A DNA stretch of 33,243 nt from Actinomycetes bacterium (GCA_021803325.1 JAJZLP010000330.1:1-33243), one strand, 5' to 3'; numbered from the stretch's first letter, positions 23,835 through 32,177 are shown. The notes: a model not told the origin generated them from the sequence alone. Numbers and translations: made by a program.

Positions 23835-24620
23835 TCAGCCGGGCGCCGGGTCGCCCTCCCCCGGTGCGTCCGGTGGCGGCGCGCTCGCAGCCGCGGACGG
23901 CTCTTCGCCCGATGCGTCGGCGCCGTCGGTGTCGTCGGCGTCGTCGGACAGCAGGTGGGCAAGCTCGGTGCCGTTGATGCGCCGGAACGCCCGCCGGGCA
24001 TCCCCCCGGCCCAAGATGGCCACTTCGAGGTCCTGGGCGCCCAGTCGCCGGTCCGGTCCCTCCAGGGTCCGCCGGCAGGCGCCAAGCGCCGCTGCGAGCG
24101 TCCAACCGTCCTGGAACGACTGCCCGAACCGCTCGGCGAGCGATTCGGCGTCACCGCCGAGCACCGCGAACCGGTCCTCGTCGGTGATCGTGCCTTCGTA
24201 GGCGACGTGGTAGAGCTGGTCCTGCCGGCCATCGGAACCGAGCTCCGCGACCAGGATCTCCACCTCCAACGGCTTCATCTCGTGGGTGAAGACGGTGCCG
24301 AGGAATTGGGCGTAGAGGTTGGCGAGCGACCGGGCGTCGACATCTTCGCGACTGAACGCGAAGCCCTTGGTGTCCGCGTGTCGAATGCCGGCCACCCGGA
24401 GCTGGTCGAACTCGTTGTACTTCCCGACGCCGGCGAAGGCGATGCGGTCGTAGATCTCGCTGACTTTGTGCAGGGACCGCGAGGGGTTCTCTGCGACGAT
24501 GAGGATGCCGTCGGCATAGGTGGTGGCCACCAGGGACCGGCCCCGCGCGATGCCTTTTTGCGCGTACTCGGCCCGGTCCTTCATGACCTGCTCGGGCGCC
24601 ACGTAGAACGGCATGGTCAT
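23835..24620 (-). CDS. prcA: 20S proteasome alpha subunit
   Basis: A 261-aa alpha-type subunit, which forms the gated outer rings of the 20S core and docks the ARC ATPase. The N-terminal gate sequence MTMPFYVAPEQVMKDRAEYA closely parallels mycobacterial PrcA. It is followed by KGIARGRSLVATTYADG, ENPSRSLHKVSEIYDRIAFA, GKYNEFDQLRVAGIRHADT and FSREDVDARSLANLYAQFLG. There is no N-terminal catalytic Thr, as expected for alpha. The C-terminus is an acidic, Ala/Pro-rich tail. The ATG overlaps the prcB stop (ATGA, 4 nt), so the two are coupled. Confidence 0.97.
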   Translation of the reverse strand: MTMPFYVAPEQVMKDRAEYAQKGIARGRSLVATTYADGILIVAENPSRSLHKVSEIYDRIAFAGVGKYNEFDQLRVAGIRHADTKGFAFSREDVDARSLANLYAQFLGTVFTHEMKPLEVEILVAELGSDGRQDQLYHVAYEGTITDEDRFAVLGGDAESLAERFGQSFQDGWTLAAALGACRRTLEGPDRRLGAQDLEVAILGRGDARRAFRRINGTELAHLLSDDADDTDGADASGEEPSAAASAPPPDAPGEGDPAPG

Positions 24621-25429
24621 GACGCTCGCCCTCCGATGCCCCGTGCCACCACGTCGGCGAACCGCTCCGCCACCTCGTCTGCAGGCACCTGCTCGTACCC
24701 AGTCTCGGTGACGGTCGCTACCACGGGATAGATGCCGCGAACGAGATCGGGCCCACCGGTGGCGGAGTCCTCGTCGGCGGCGTTGTACAGCGCGGTGACC
24801 GCCAGCTCGATGGCGGCGGCCTTCGACAGCTCGGGGTGCCAGCCCAGCTTGACGGTGGTCCGGGCGTCACGGCCCCCAGAACCCGTTGCGGCGTGATCGG
24901 TCTCCTCGTAGTGCCCCCCGGTCACGTCATAGGTGAAGATCCGGCCCTGGGATCGCCGCAGGTCGAACCCGGCGAACAGGGGCACGACCACCAGGCCCTG
25001 GTAGGCCATGGGCAGGTGCTCCCGGACCATCTGGCCCAGCTGGTTCGCCTTGCCTTCCAGGCTGAGCGCGATGCCCTCCACTTTTTCGTAGTGCTCGAGC
25101 TGGGTCTGGAAGAGCTTCACCATCTGGACCGCCGGTCCTGCCGCTCCGGCGATCGCGACAGCGGAGTGCCGGTCAGCGGGAAAGACCTTCTCCATCGAGC
25201 GGTGCGCGATGAAGTTGCCCTCGGTGGCGCGCCGGTCCCCGGCCATGACCACGCCGTCGACGAAGCGCAGCGCCACCACCGTGGTGCCGTGGCGCACGGC
25301 GACGTCACCGGTGGCGGCTGACGCACCGCCGACGAGCTGAGCAGGCAGGGCCTGAGGATCTGCCCGGCGCAGCACGGCCGCAAAGCTCGGCCCCGGGTCG
25401 TCCCCCGGGGAGAACAGCGGGAGTGCCAT
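24617..25429 (-). CDS. prcB: 20S proteasome beta subunit (catalytic)
   Basis: A 270-aa N-terminal-nucleophile hydrolase and the proteolytic subunit of the 20S core. A 48-residue propeptide ends at Gly48 in RHGTTVVALRFVDGV; autocleavage would expose Thr49 as the nucleophile. Typical blocks follow: MAGDRRATEGNFIAHRSMEK, the supporting Lys in KVFPADRHSAVAIAGAAGPA, and a C-terminal AIELAVTALYNAADEDSATG with the Asp and Ser segment of the active site, then GIYPVVATVTETGYEQVP. The length agrees with actinobacterial PrcB. The ATG is 3 nt after the pup stop, and the end overlaps prcA by 4 nt. Confidence 0.97.
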   Translation of the reverse strand: MALPLFSPGDDPGPSFAAVLRRADPQALPAQLVGGASAATGDVAVRHGTTVVALRFVDGVVMAGDRRATEGNFIAHRSMEKVFPADRHSAVAIAGAAGPAVQMVKLFQTQLEHYEKVEGIALSLEGKANQLGQMVREHLPMAYQGLVVVPLFAGFDLRRSQGRIFTYDVTGGHYEETDHAATGSGGRDARTTVKLGWHPELSKAAAIELAVTALYNAADEDSATGGPDLVRGIYPVVATVTETGYEQVPADEVAERFADVVARGIGGRAS

Positions 25430-25432
25430 CGG

Positions 25433-25630
25433 CTACTCCCCGCCCTTCTGCACGTAGTTGCGCACGAACTCCTCGGCGTTCTCCTCGAGGACCTCGTCGA
25501 TCTCGTCGAGGAGGTCGTCGAGCTCGGCCTTCAGCTTCTCTCCTTGTCCAGCGGGGACAGGAGCCTCCTCCACCGCCGGCTCGTCGCGCGTGCTGGGCGC
25601 CTGCTTCCGCTTGAGCTCCCGTTCAGCCAT
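25433..25630 (-). CDS. pup: Prokaryotic ubiquitin-like protein Pup, ending Gly-Gly-Glu
   Basis: A 65-aa intrinsically disordered modifier that PafA joins to target lysines to send them to the ARC-proteasome. The N-terminal half is basic and acidic and disordered. The conserved ARC-binding helix is [20 protein letters not shown], and the end is [13 protein letters not shown]. The last residue is Glu, not the Gln of mycobacteria, so no deamidation should be needed before ligation. ATG 25630 was chosen over GTG 25651: the frame upstream adds only seven residues, GAGAGAGGGA lies upstream of the ATG, and the known N-terminus resembles [10 protein letters not shown]. It overlaps the dop stop by 8 nt. 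Confidence 0.96.
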   Translation of the reverse strand: MAERELKRKQAPSTRDEPAVEEAPVPAGQGEKLKAELDDLLDEIDEVLEENAEEFVRNYVQKGGE

Positions 25631-27131
25631 CCCTGGGTTCCCTCTCTCCACTGCTCAGCCGTGCCACCAGGTCCGCCGGAGACGAGCACTGGTCGATCAG
25701 CGCCTCGACGTGGTCCGCGGTACCGCGCAGCGGATCCATCATAGGGATGCGCCGCAGCGGATCGGTCCCGAGGTCGAACACGAGCGAGTCCCAGTTGGCC
25801 CCGGAGACCGCACTGGCCCACTTGGCCAGGCACCGCCCCCGGAAGTATGCCCGGGTCGAGCGGGGTGGCTCGAACACGGCGCGCTCGACGTCGGCGGGGT
25901 CCACGAGGCGCTCGGTCGAAAGCCGGGCGAACAGCGACCGCTCGGGTCGAAGATCGTGGTACTGCAGGTCCACAGCGGCGAGCCGCCGGTCGTCCCACGA
26001 CAGCCCGTGCCGATCGCGGTACGCCTCCACCAGCTGCAGCTTGGCCACCCAGTCGACCTGCCCGGACACCTCGGAGACGTCGGTCTCCAGGCCCTGGAGC
26101 ACCTGCTCCCAGCGGCGGAGGATGTCGGTGCCGACGCCCTCCCCGCCCACGGCGTCGAACCCCTGATGCTCCGCGTACTTGCGTGCCCGCTCGAACAGCT
26201 CCCACTGCACCGACACCGCCGTCGCCCGGCGACCGTCGGCCAGGTCGATGGTGGTGCGCAGCGCCGGATCGGCCGCCACCTGCCGGATCGCCCGCACCGG
26301 GTTCGCTGGGACGACGTCGGCGGAGCCGAACACATCGTCCTCGATCATGGCCAGGACGAACGCGGTGGTCCCGACCTTCAAGAACGTCGACACCTCGGCC
26401 CGGTTGGCATCGCCGACGATGACGTGCAGGCGCCGGAAGCGGTGGGGATCGGCATGCGGCTCGTCGCGGGTGTTGACGATGGGGCGCTTGAGCGTTGTCT
26501 CGAGGCCGACCTCCTCCTCAAAGAACTCGGCACGCTGCGAGATCTGGAAGGGCACGCCCGAGGGTGCCTTAGCCGTCTCGGTTCCGACCTTGCCGGCGCC
26601 GCAGAAGACCTGCCGAGTCACGAAGTGGGCGGTGACGAGGTGAGCGATGCGGGAGAACGGCACCGCCCGGTCCATCAGGTAGTTCTCGTGCGTGCCGTAG
26701 GAGTTGCCCTTGCCGTCAGAATTGTTCTTGTAGACGACGATGCGCTGACCGGCGGGCAGCACCCGGTCCACAGCCCACATCGAGCGCCGCAGCACCTCTT
26801 CGCCGGCCAGGTCGAAGCGCACCAGCTCGGCGGCGTCGGCGCACTCCGGCGTGGAGAATTCCGGGTGGGCGTGGTCGACGTAGTACCTGGCCCCGTTCGT
26901 GAGCACCGCGTTCACGAGGTGCGTCTCCACCTCGGGCGGCAGCGCGCCTTCCCGGGCGTAGCCGCGGGCGTCGTTGCCGGGGGACTCGTCCTCGAAGTCC
27001 CAACCGGCCCGCGCGAGATCCGACACGTACGCGTTCACCAGCAGTGACGACGAGGTGACCGGGTTCCCGTCACCGCCGACGTGCTGGATCCCGTACTCGG
27101 TCTCGATGCCGCACACCTTCGGAACGGCCAC
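25623..27131 (-). CDS. dop: Pup deamidase/depupylase Dop
   Basis: A 502-aa paralogue of PafA that removes Pup from proteins and, in species with Pup-Gln, deamidates it. The start is (M)[19 protein letters not shown] Dop-type insertion follows near residues 40-65 ([17 protein letters not shown]), and the catalytic Asp is in [15 protein letters not shown]. Further blocks are [40 protein letters not shown] and [17 protein letters not shown]. The length matches known Dop. A -10 element TAGGGT sits 7 nt before the GTG start with no Shine-Dalgarno sequence, so dop should begin a leaderless dop-pup-prcB-prcA transcript. With Pup ending in Glu, its main task here should be depupylation. Confidence 0.97.
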   Translation of the reverse strand: MAVPKVCGIETEYGIQHVGGDGNPVTSSSLLVNAYVSDLARAGWDFEDESPGNDARGYAREGALPPEVETHLVNAVLTNGARYYVDHAHPEFSTPECADAAELVRFDLAGEEVLRRSMWAVDRVLPAGQRIVVYKNNSDGKGNSYGTHENYLMDRAVPFSRIAHLVTAHFVTRQVFCGAGKVGTETAKAPSGVPFQISQRAEFFEEEVGLETTLKRPIVNTRDEPHADPHRFRRLHVIVGDANRAEVSTFLKVGTTAFVLAMIEDDVFGSADVVPANPVRAIRQVAADPALRTTIDLADGRRATAVSVQWELFERARKYAEHQGFDAVGGEGVGTDILRRWEQVLQGLETDVSEVSGQVDWVAKLQLVEAYRDRHGLSWDDRRLAAVDLQYHDLRPERSLFARLSTERLVDPADVERAVFEPPRSTRAYFRGRCLAKWASAVSGANWDSLVFDLGTDPLRRIPMMDPLRGTADHVEALIDQCSSPADLVARLSSGEREPRDG

Positions 27132-27138
27132 AAGCAGG

Positions 27139-27144
27139 ACCCTA
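27139..27144 (-). promoter_or_regulatory. -10 element of dop (leaderless)
   Basis: TAGGGT on the minus strand, 7 nt before the GTG at 27131. It lies in the 64-bp gap after the ARC gene and would drive dop-pup-prcB-prcA separately from arc. Confidence 0.6.
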
Positions 27145-27195
27145 GTGCGTCGATGCTCGGAGTGGTGTCACGATCCGGGGGCCGCGCCTGGGGAG

Positions 27196-29001
27196 CTACA
27201 GGTACTGCCCGGTGCCGACCCGCTCGATCGACCGACCGCCCTTGGTCTCGTCGCGATCAGCGAGCAGCGTCCTGACGTAGACGATCCGCTCCCCCTTCTT
27301 CCCTGAGATCCGGGCCCAGTCGTCCGGGTTCGTGGTGTTAGGCAGGTCCTCGTTCTCCTTGTACTCCCGCCGGATGGATTCGAGCAGGTCGGTGGTCCGG
27401 ATGCCCGTGGCGTCACCGGAGATGGCCCGCTTGATGGCCAGCTTCTTCGCGCGGCGCACGATGTTCTCGATCATCGCACCCGATGCGAAGTCGCGGAAGT
27501 ACAGGATCTCCTTGTCGCCGTTCTGGTAGGTCACCTCGAGGAACTTGTTCTCCTCGTCGGCCCGGTACATCTCCGTGACGGTGGCGTCGATCATGGCCAG
27601 GACGGTCTTGCCCGGGTCGCCTCCCCCCAGGCGGTTGACCTCCACCGGGTCGAGCGGCAGGTCCGCAGCCAGGTACCGACCGAAGATCTGCGCTGCGGCA
27701 TCCTGGTCCGGGCGCTCGATCTTGATCTTGACGTCCAGGCGCCCCGGCCGGAGGATCGCCGGGTCGATCAGGTCCTCGCGGTTCGACGCGCCGATCACGA
27801 TCACGTCTCGCAGGGTCTCCACCCCGTCGATCTCGGCCAGGAGCTGCGGCACGATGGTCGACTCCATGTCCGAGCTGATGCCCGTCCCCCGGGTGCGGAA
27901 CAAGGAGTCCATCTCGTCGAAGAAGACGATGACGGGCACGCCCTCCTCTGCCTTCTCCCGTGCACGCTGGAACACCAGCCGGATCTGCCGCTCGGTCTCG
28001 CCGACGTACTTGTTGAGCAGCTCCGGGCCCTTGATGTTGAGGAAATAGCTCCGCACGGCGGCGTTGCCCGTCACCTGGGCAACCTTCTTCGCCAGGGAAT
28101 TGGCCACCGCCTTGGCGATCAGGGTCTTGCCGCAGCCCGGCGGCCCGTAGAGCAGGATGCCCTTGGGCGCGGGGAGCCGGTACTCGCCGAACAGTGCCCG
28201 GTGCAGGTACGGCAGCTCGACGGCATCGGTGATCGCCTCGATCTGCTCGTCGAGCCCGCCGACGTCCCCATAGGTGACGTCAGGCACTTCCTCCAAGACG
28301 AGCTCCTCCACCTCCGGGCGCGGCAGCTTCTCCACCAGGAGCTGGGAACGGCTCTCCATCAGGACCGCGTCGCCGGCTCGCAGGTGCACGCCCTGCAGGG
28401 CATCGGCCAGCTCGACCACCCGCTCCTCGTCGGCTCGCCCGAACACGATGGCTCGGCGCTTGTCGGCCAGCACCTCCTTCAGGGTGACGACCTCGCCCGA
28501 GTCCTCGCCCGCACGGGCCAGGACGACGTTCAACGACTCGTTGAGGACGACTTCCTGGCCTCGCCGCAATGCGACCGCGTCGATCTCCGGATGGACGGCC
28601 ACGCGCATCTTCCTGCCACCGGAGAAGACGTCGACGGTGCCGTCGTCGTTGGCGGCCAGGAACGTGCCGTAGGCGCTCGGGGGCTGGGTGAGCTTGTCGA
28701 CCTCTTCGCGCAGCGCGGCGATGTGCTCTTTGGCCTGCTGCAGCGTGAACGTCAACTTCTCGTTCTGCGATACAGCGTGGGCGAGCTGCCCCTTGGTCTC
28801 GAGGAGGCGTTCCTCCAGACCTTGGACGCGCCCAGGCCCTTCGGAGAGCCGGCGCCGGAGCACCGTCACCTCTTCCTCGGCATGCTGCGCTCGATGTCGC
28901 AGCTCCTGGAGCTCCGCAAGCAGGGAGCGCTGTCGCTCTTCGTCCGACCCTGGCGTCGGAACCACCTCCCTCGGGCTCGAAGACAACCGCACGTCGACCA
29001 T
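27196..29001 (-). CDS. arc: Proteasome-associated AAA+ ATPase ARC/Mpa
   Basis: A 601-aa ATPase that recognises pupylated proteins, unfolds them and feeds them to the 20S core. Residues about 15-105 form a coiled coil (for example [19 protein letters not shown]) that binds Pup. Two OB domains follow (from about [20 protein letters not shown]). The AAA+ module has Walker [20 protein letters not shown], Walker [17 protein letters not shown], sensor-1 IGASNRE and an arginine finger region RPGRLDVKI. The C-terminus ends GTGQYL, the conserved tail that docks into and opens the proteasome gate. ATG 29001 is preferred because it gives a length close to mycobacterial Mpa (609); the frame is open to 29148. 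No ribosome site is clear. Confidence 0.96.
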   Translation of the reverse strand: MVDVRLSSSPREVVPTPGSDEERQRSLLAELQELRHRAQHAEEEVTVLRRRLSEGPGRVQGLEERLLETKGQLAHAVSQNEKLTFTLQQAKEHIAALREEVDKLTQPPSAYGTFLAANDDGTVDVFSGGRKMRVAVHPEIDAVALRRGQEVVLNESLNVVLARAGEDSGEVVTLKEVLADKRRAIVFGRADEERVVELADALQGVHLRAGDAVLMESRSQLLVEKLPRPEVEELVLEEVPDVTYGDVGGLDEQIEAITDAVELPYLHRALFGEYRLPAPKGILLYGPPGCGKTLIAKAVANSLAKKVAQVTGNAAVRSYFLNIKGPELLNKYVGETERQIRLVFQRAREKAEEGVPVIVFFDEMDSLFRTRGTGISSDMESTIVPQLLAEIDGVETLRDVIVIGASNREDLIDPAILRPGRLDVKIKIERPDQDAAAQIFGRYLAADLPLDPVEVNRLGGGDPGKTVLAMIDATVTEMYRADEENKFLEVTYQNGDKEILYFRDFASGAMIENIVRRAKKLAIKRAISGDATGIRTTDLLESIRREYKENEDLPNTTNPDDWARISGKKGERIVYVRTLLADRDETKGGRSIERVGTGQYL

Positions 29002-29187
29002 ACACCGGCATGCCGGCGCATGAGCCCCATGCTCGGCGCCGGCTGTGTCCGGTGCCGCTCGCCGCTTGCCGCCGGTACCGAGCGCAGCCGGTAAGCTGCG
29101 GCTTCGTGCGACATCGGGATGCCTTCGGGTGACCCGCCACCGGCCCACCCGTGCCCGTAGGACCGGGTGTCGCCATCACCGATCGAG

Positions 29188-29217
29188 TTGACACGGTTGG
29201 ACGTCAGTCGTTAGCTT
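29188..29217 (+). promoter_or_regulatory. Likely sigma-70-type promoter of the ferredoxin gene
   Basis: TTGACA (29188-29193) and TAGCTT (29212-29217), with an 18-bp spacer. It is the best -35 box in the window and lies about 50 nt upstream of the ferredoxin ATG, in the 269-bp divergent gap to arc. Confidence 0.6.
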
Positions 29218-29270
29218 CCCGCCGCCAGCGGTGGCACCAACTGCGGTATGAGAGGCAGGGAGAACAGGCG

Positions 29271-29507
29271 ATGAAGGTCTGGATCGACCAGGATCTGTGC
29301 ACCGGCGACGGGCTTTGCGAGGAGATCGCCCCTGCTGTCTTCACGCTCCTCGACGACGGCCTCGCGTATGTCAAGGACGGCGATGCGGTCAAGAGCGACC
29401 CCGGGGGATCGGCCGGCATGGCCCTGGTCCCCGAGGACCTCGAAGACGCAGTCACCGAGGCTGCCGAGGAGTGCCCCGGCGAGTGCATCTTTATCGAGCA
29501 GGGCTGA
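29271..29507 (+). CDS. Small single-cluster ferredoxin with Cys-x2-Asp-x2-Cys motif
   Basis: A 78-aa acidic ferredoxin. Ligand candidates are Cys10, Asp13 and Cys16 in CTGDGLCEEIAPAVF, and Cys68 (with Cys72) in EECPGECIF. Three cysteines with Asp in the second position are typical of [3Fe-4S] ferredoxins and of [4Fe-4S] types with an Asp ligand, such as that of Pyrococcus. Such proteins often serve cytochromes P450 or other oxidoreductases, but no partner is visible. ATG 29271 has AGGGAG at good distance and follows a clear promoter; the frame opens at 29151. It lies between arc (divergent) and trmI (convergent). Confidence 0.9.
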   Translation: MKVWIDQDLCTGDGLCEEIAPAVFTLLDDGLAYVKDGDAVKSDPGGSAGMALVPEDLEDAVTEAAEECPGECIFIEQG

Positions 29508-29533
29508 CACGTTCATCGAGCAGGGCTGACACG
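29493..29533. repeat. Duplicated 3' end of the ferredoxin gene
   Basis: The 19-bp string ATCGAGCAGGGCTGACACG, which includes the last codons and stop of the ferredoxin, occurs at 29493-29511 and again at 29515-29533 (22-bp period). It is a small tandem duplication. Confidence 0.9.
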
Positions 29534-29610
29534 CCCGTGCCGGCAGCGCACGACTGACCGGCGCCCATCGGCCGAGCATGAGGTCGCCTCTGGCGCTCGG
29601 CGTACGGCCC

Positions 29611-30567
29611 TCAGGTCGGGTCCTCGACCGGTTCTGGCTCGTCCTCGATCGGCGACCACGCCTGCAACTCCTCGCCGGTCGAGCTGGTTGGCGCCGGCAC
29701 CTGGTCGTCGGCTCGCTCCACCAGGCGTGCCGTGGTGACGAACCCGGTGTGCGCGACCATGCGGTGGTCGGGTCGAACCGAACGCGTCTCGATGTGCCAC
29801 GTACGACGAAGGACCTCGGCCGTCTCGGCCAGGGCGAACGGCGCCCGGGCCAGGGCGTTGCGCAGCGTTGCCGTCTGATTGATCGTCGGCAGGTAGGCGG
29901 CGAAGACCCCTCCGGGTCGCAGCGCTCCCAGCGCATGGGGGATCACCCGCCACGGCTCCGGAAGGTCGAGCACGATGCGATCCAGCCCAGAGGCGTCGAT
30001 GCCCTCGTAGACGTCACGCAGCTCCACCCGGTACCGGGAGGTGCCGAGCCAGGTCGTCACGTTGGCCACCGCCCGTTCGGCGAAATCGGCCCGGATCTCG
30101 TACCCGAGCACGTCTGCACCGGCCCGCAGCATGGCCATCGACAGCGCTCCCGATCCGACTCCTGCTTCGAGGACACGGGCGCCGGGGCCGATGTCGGCCG
30201 CCACCAGGATGGCGCCGAGGTCCTTCGGGTAGATGACCTGCGCCCCACGCGGCATCTTCAGCACCACATCCGCCAACGTCGGTCGGACGACGAGGAACCG
30301 CCGTCCGGTCGTGCCGGTGACGGTGGCTCCTTCGTCCCGGCCGATGATGTCGTCGTGGGCGACGATCCCGGCATGGGTGTGGAACGACGTCCCCTGACCG
30401 AGCGCGATGAGGTACCGACGCTGTTTGGCGTCGAGGAGCAGCACCCGCTCCCCGGCCTGCAGGCTGCCTCGCTCGCCCAGCGCTCCCGGTACGCCGGCCG
30501 GTGGCGTCAGCACGCGCACCGCCGTCCCCGGGGCCCTGGGCGCCCCTCCTTCGATGTCGCCGCTCAC
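29611..30567 (-). CDS. trmI: tRNA (adenine-N1-)-methyltransferase, TrmI family
   Basis: A 318-aa SAM-dependent enzyme that makes m1A58 in the T-loop of tRNAs. The small N-terminal domain contains ERVLLLDAKQRRYLIALGQG and TSFHTHAGIVAHDDIIG. The Rossmann domain has the family signature MPRGAQVIYPKDLGAILVAA and the SAM-binding loop VLEAGVGSGALSMAMLRAG, then LDRIVLDLPEPW with the catalytic Asp region. Acidic residues end the protein. GTG 30567 was chosen because it lies 4 nt after the stop of the upstream gene and removes an implausible Cys/Arg-rich extension; even so the N-terminus is about 35 residues longer than the mycobacterial enzyme. Its position near arc repeats the mycobacterial order. 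Confidence 0.94.
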   Translation of the reverse strand: MSGDIEGGAPRAPGTAVRVLTPPAGVPGALGERGSLQAGERVLLLDAKQRRYLIALGQGTSFHTHAGIVAHDDIIGRDEGATVTGTTGRRFLVVRPTLADVVLKMPRGAQVIYPKDLGAILVAADIGPGARVLEAGVGSGALSMAMLRAGADVLGYEIRADFAERAVANVTTWLGTSRYRVELRDVYEGIDASGLDRIVLDLPEPWRVIPHALGALRPGGVFAAYLPTINQTATLRNALARAPFALAETAEVLRRTWHIETRSVRPDHRMVAHTGFVTTARLVERADDQVPAPTSSTGEELQAWSPIEDEPEPVEDPT

Positions 30568-30571
30568 CTGG

Positions 30572-30793
30572 TCAGCCGGCCGGATCGGGCGGCGTGGGTG
30601 TCTGGTGGACCGACACGCGTACGGTCTCCCCAGCGCGTACGGTGCCGCGCCACAACAGCTCGCCGGGCCGCACCGCAGCACGTCGGACGAGCCACACGGC
30701 CGCCATCACCAGCAGCCACACGGGTTCGCCGGCCCGGCGTCGCCGACGGGCCAGCCATTCGAGCGCAGTCAGCGCCCGATCTGTCGACGGCAC
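30572..30793 (-). CDS. Small basic protein with one possible membrane segment
   Basis: A 73-aa protein of unknown function. It begins near VPSTDRALTALEWLARRRRRAGE-like residues (first about 20), has a hydrophobic stretch PVWLLVMAAVWLVRRAAV and ends Pro/Thr-rich. GTG 30793 is preceded by a strong GGAGGGGAGG, which decides the start over the upstream ATG. The stop is 4 nt before trmI, so it is probably co-translated with it. Confidence 0.6.
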   Translation of the reverse strand: MPSTDRALTALEWLARRRRRAGEPVWLLVMAAVWLVRRAAVRPGELLWRGTVRAGETVRVSVHQTPTPPDPAG

Positions 30794-30851
30794 TACGCCT
30801 CCCCTCCGCATCGCGGGCTGCGCCACGCCGCTGCGGTTTCGCGGGACGCCG

Positions 30852-31064
30852 TCACGCCCGCCGGATCTCGACGACCGCCGACTTCTGGCGCCCCGACCGT
30901 CGGCCCAAGAGGTAGGCGACGAGCACGACCAGCACGGCCACGCCGACGCCGGTGCCGATCAGCGCGGGACGCGCCGCGGTCACCTGCTCCTCCACCTCAC
31001 CGGTCAGCGAGCGGATCTTCTCCTCGATGTCCTTTCGGGTGATGCGAGCGCGCTCGGACGACAT
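30852..31064 (-). CDS. Small single-pass membrane protein
   Basis: A 70-aa protein. A charged amphipathic N-terminus (SSERARITRKDIEEKIRSLT, about 2-21) leads to a hydrophobic segment ALIGTGVGVAVLVVLVAYLL (about 34-53) and a basic tail. It resembles the small DUF3618-like or phasin-like membrane proteins that accompany Holin-X proteins in actinobacteria, but I cannot assign it to a family. Its ATG shares a base with the stop of the upstream Holin-X-like gene (TGATG), so the two are coupled and probably work together. Confidence 0.7.
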   Translation of the reverse strand: MSSERARITRKDIEEKIRSLTGEVEEQVTAARPALIGTGVGVAVLVVLVAYLLGRRSGRQKSAVVEIRRA

Positions 31065-31453
31065 CAGGGCTCCTTCGTGTTCCGTGTCGACGGCACGCTG
31101 GCGCGCCGACGCCCGGCTCCGCTCGCGACTCGCCAGACCGACAGCGCCAGGACGGCAAGCGCCGCGACCGCCGTGATGAGGTACGGCAACCAGGACCGAT
31201 CGCCCCCAAACGCGTCCCCCGTCTCCCCTTGCAGGAGGCGAAGCAGGGCGATGAGCAGCAGGACCGCTCCTCCCGAGATCGCCAGCGAGCCGACAACCCC
31301 GAAGGCGACGAACCGGGCAGCACCGCGCAGCGGCCCGACCGTCTCCTGCTTGAGGTAGTCGGTGATGAGCCGCACGACGTCCTGGCCGGACGCGCCGATG
31401 GCCCCGCCGCGCCGCGCCGCGCCCGATGTCGATCGGTCTCGTCTTCCGGGCAC
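31064..31453 (-). CDS. Holin-X-like (phage holin superfamily III) membrane protein
   Basis: A protein of about 129 aa with two TM helices (FVAFGVVGSLAISGGAVLLL and PYLITAVAALAVLALSVW), preceded by DVVRLITDYLKQETVGPLRG. This matches the actinobacterial Holin-X layout. Despite the name, such chromosomal genes are not phage relics, and their role in the envelope is unknown. GTG 31453 has GAGGAGG closely upstream and is preferred. The frame is open to GTG 31684; that longer form (206 aa) would include four 11-residue Arg-rich repeats encoded by the 33-bp array. It precedes and is coupled to the small membrane protein gene. Confidence 0.72.
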   Translation of the reverse strand: MPGRRDRSTSGAARRGGAIGASGQDVVRLITDYLKQETVGPLRGAARFVAFGVVGSLAISGGAVLLLIALLRLLQGETGDAFGGDRSWLPYLITAVAALAVLALSVWRVASGAGRRRASVPSTRNTKEP

Positions 31454-31541
31454 GGTCCTCCTCGCTCGGACCGGCCGCCGCACCGTCGGCGCGATCCGGC
31501 CCGCCCCGGCCGCCATCCTGGCGTGCCGGAGACCCATCGTG

Positions 31542-31673
31542 CAAGGCCGCCGGTCGTGCCGGCGGCGGATCACACAAGGCCGCCGGTCGTGCCGGCGGCG
31601 GATCACACAAGGCCGCCGGTCGTGCCGGCGGCGGATCACACAAGGCCGCCGGTCGTGCCGGCGGCGGCGCGTC
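31542..31673. repeat. Four tandem 33-bp units, each a strong hairpin
   Basis: Units start at 31542, 31575, 31608 and 31641; the first three are identical and the fourth changes over its last 5-6 bases. Each holds a perfect 8-bp inverted repeat, GCCGCCGG and CCGGCGGC, around TCGTG, followed by GGATCACA. Because 33 is divisible by three, frames stay open on both strands (11-residue repeats, KAAGRAGGGSH on plus and RRRHDRRPCVI on minus). It lies between the thioesterase 3' end and the preferred start of the Holin-X-like gene. Confidence 0.95.
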
Positions 31674-31717
31674 GACGGTGCCACCAGGCGCGACCAGGAC
31701 TGCCGATGCCGATCGCG

Positions 31718-32170
31718 TCAAGCCAGTGGCCGAGCCACAGACGCGCCCGCGCTCTGGTCCGGGGCGTCGGCTCCCGTAGCCCGGGGCGTCAGCACGTAGG
31801 TGGAGCTCGCCGTGGCCACCAGGCGTTCCCCGTCCATCACGCGCGCCTCGGCAAAGACGACACGGCTGCCGCCGCCTACGACGGTGGCGGTACAGACCAG
31901 CGTGGTGCCCGCTCGCACGGCGCCGAGGAAGCTGACCTTCATCTCCACGTTGGCCGTCAGGACCTTGCGTCCCCGTGCCCAGGTGACGGTGGCCGCGCCC
32001 ATGGCGGAGTCGCAGAACGCCCCGATGAACCCTCCCTGCACCACGCCCGCTGGGTTGAGGAACCGCTCGTCGGCCTGCATTCGCCAGCGCGTCCGGCCCG
32101 GCTCCGACTTTTCCTCACAAACCATGCCGAGCGTGAGATCACAGTTCGGGGGAACCTGCACGGTGGCCAC
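31718..32170 (-). CDS. PaaI/4HBT-family hotdog thioesterase
   Basis: A 150-aa hotdog-fold protein, likely to hydrolyse an acyl-CoA thioester. The hallmark helix segment NPAGVVQGGFIGAFCDSAMG includes the catalytic Asp-type position and the GG turn. It is followed by VLTANVEMKVSFLGAVRAGT and VVFAEARVMDGERLVATASS, typical of PaaI-like members. The substrate is unknown; a menaquinone-type (DHNA-CoA) or phenylacetate role cannot be told. The GTG start at 32170 has no Shine-Dalgarno sequence and sits 7 nt after a TACGTT -10 element, which suggests leaderless expression. It is divergent from the NagA-like gene with only 36 bp between them. Confidence 0.88.
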   Translation of the reverse strand: MATVQVPPNCDLTLGMVCEEKSEPGRTRWRMQADERFLNPAGVVQGGFIGAFCDSAMGAATVTWARGRKVLTANVEMKVSFLGAVRAGTTLVCTATVVGGGSRVVFAEARVMDGERLVATASSTYVLTPRATGADAPDQSAGASVARPLA

Positions 32171-32177
32171 CTGCGAG

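Noticed and set aside
25631-25651. A seven-residue longer Pup starting at GTG 25651.
   Set aside because: The internal ATG matches the usual Pup N-terminus and has the purine-rich site upstream.
31064-31453. Holin-X-like gene as a sign of a prophage.
   Set aside because: No other phage gene is nearby, and this family is widely chromosomal in actinobacteria.
31541-31675. The four 33-bp repeats as a CRISPR array.
   Set aside because: The units abut with no variable spacers, and each is its own hairpin.
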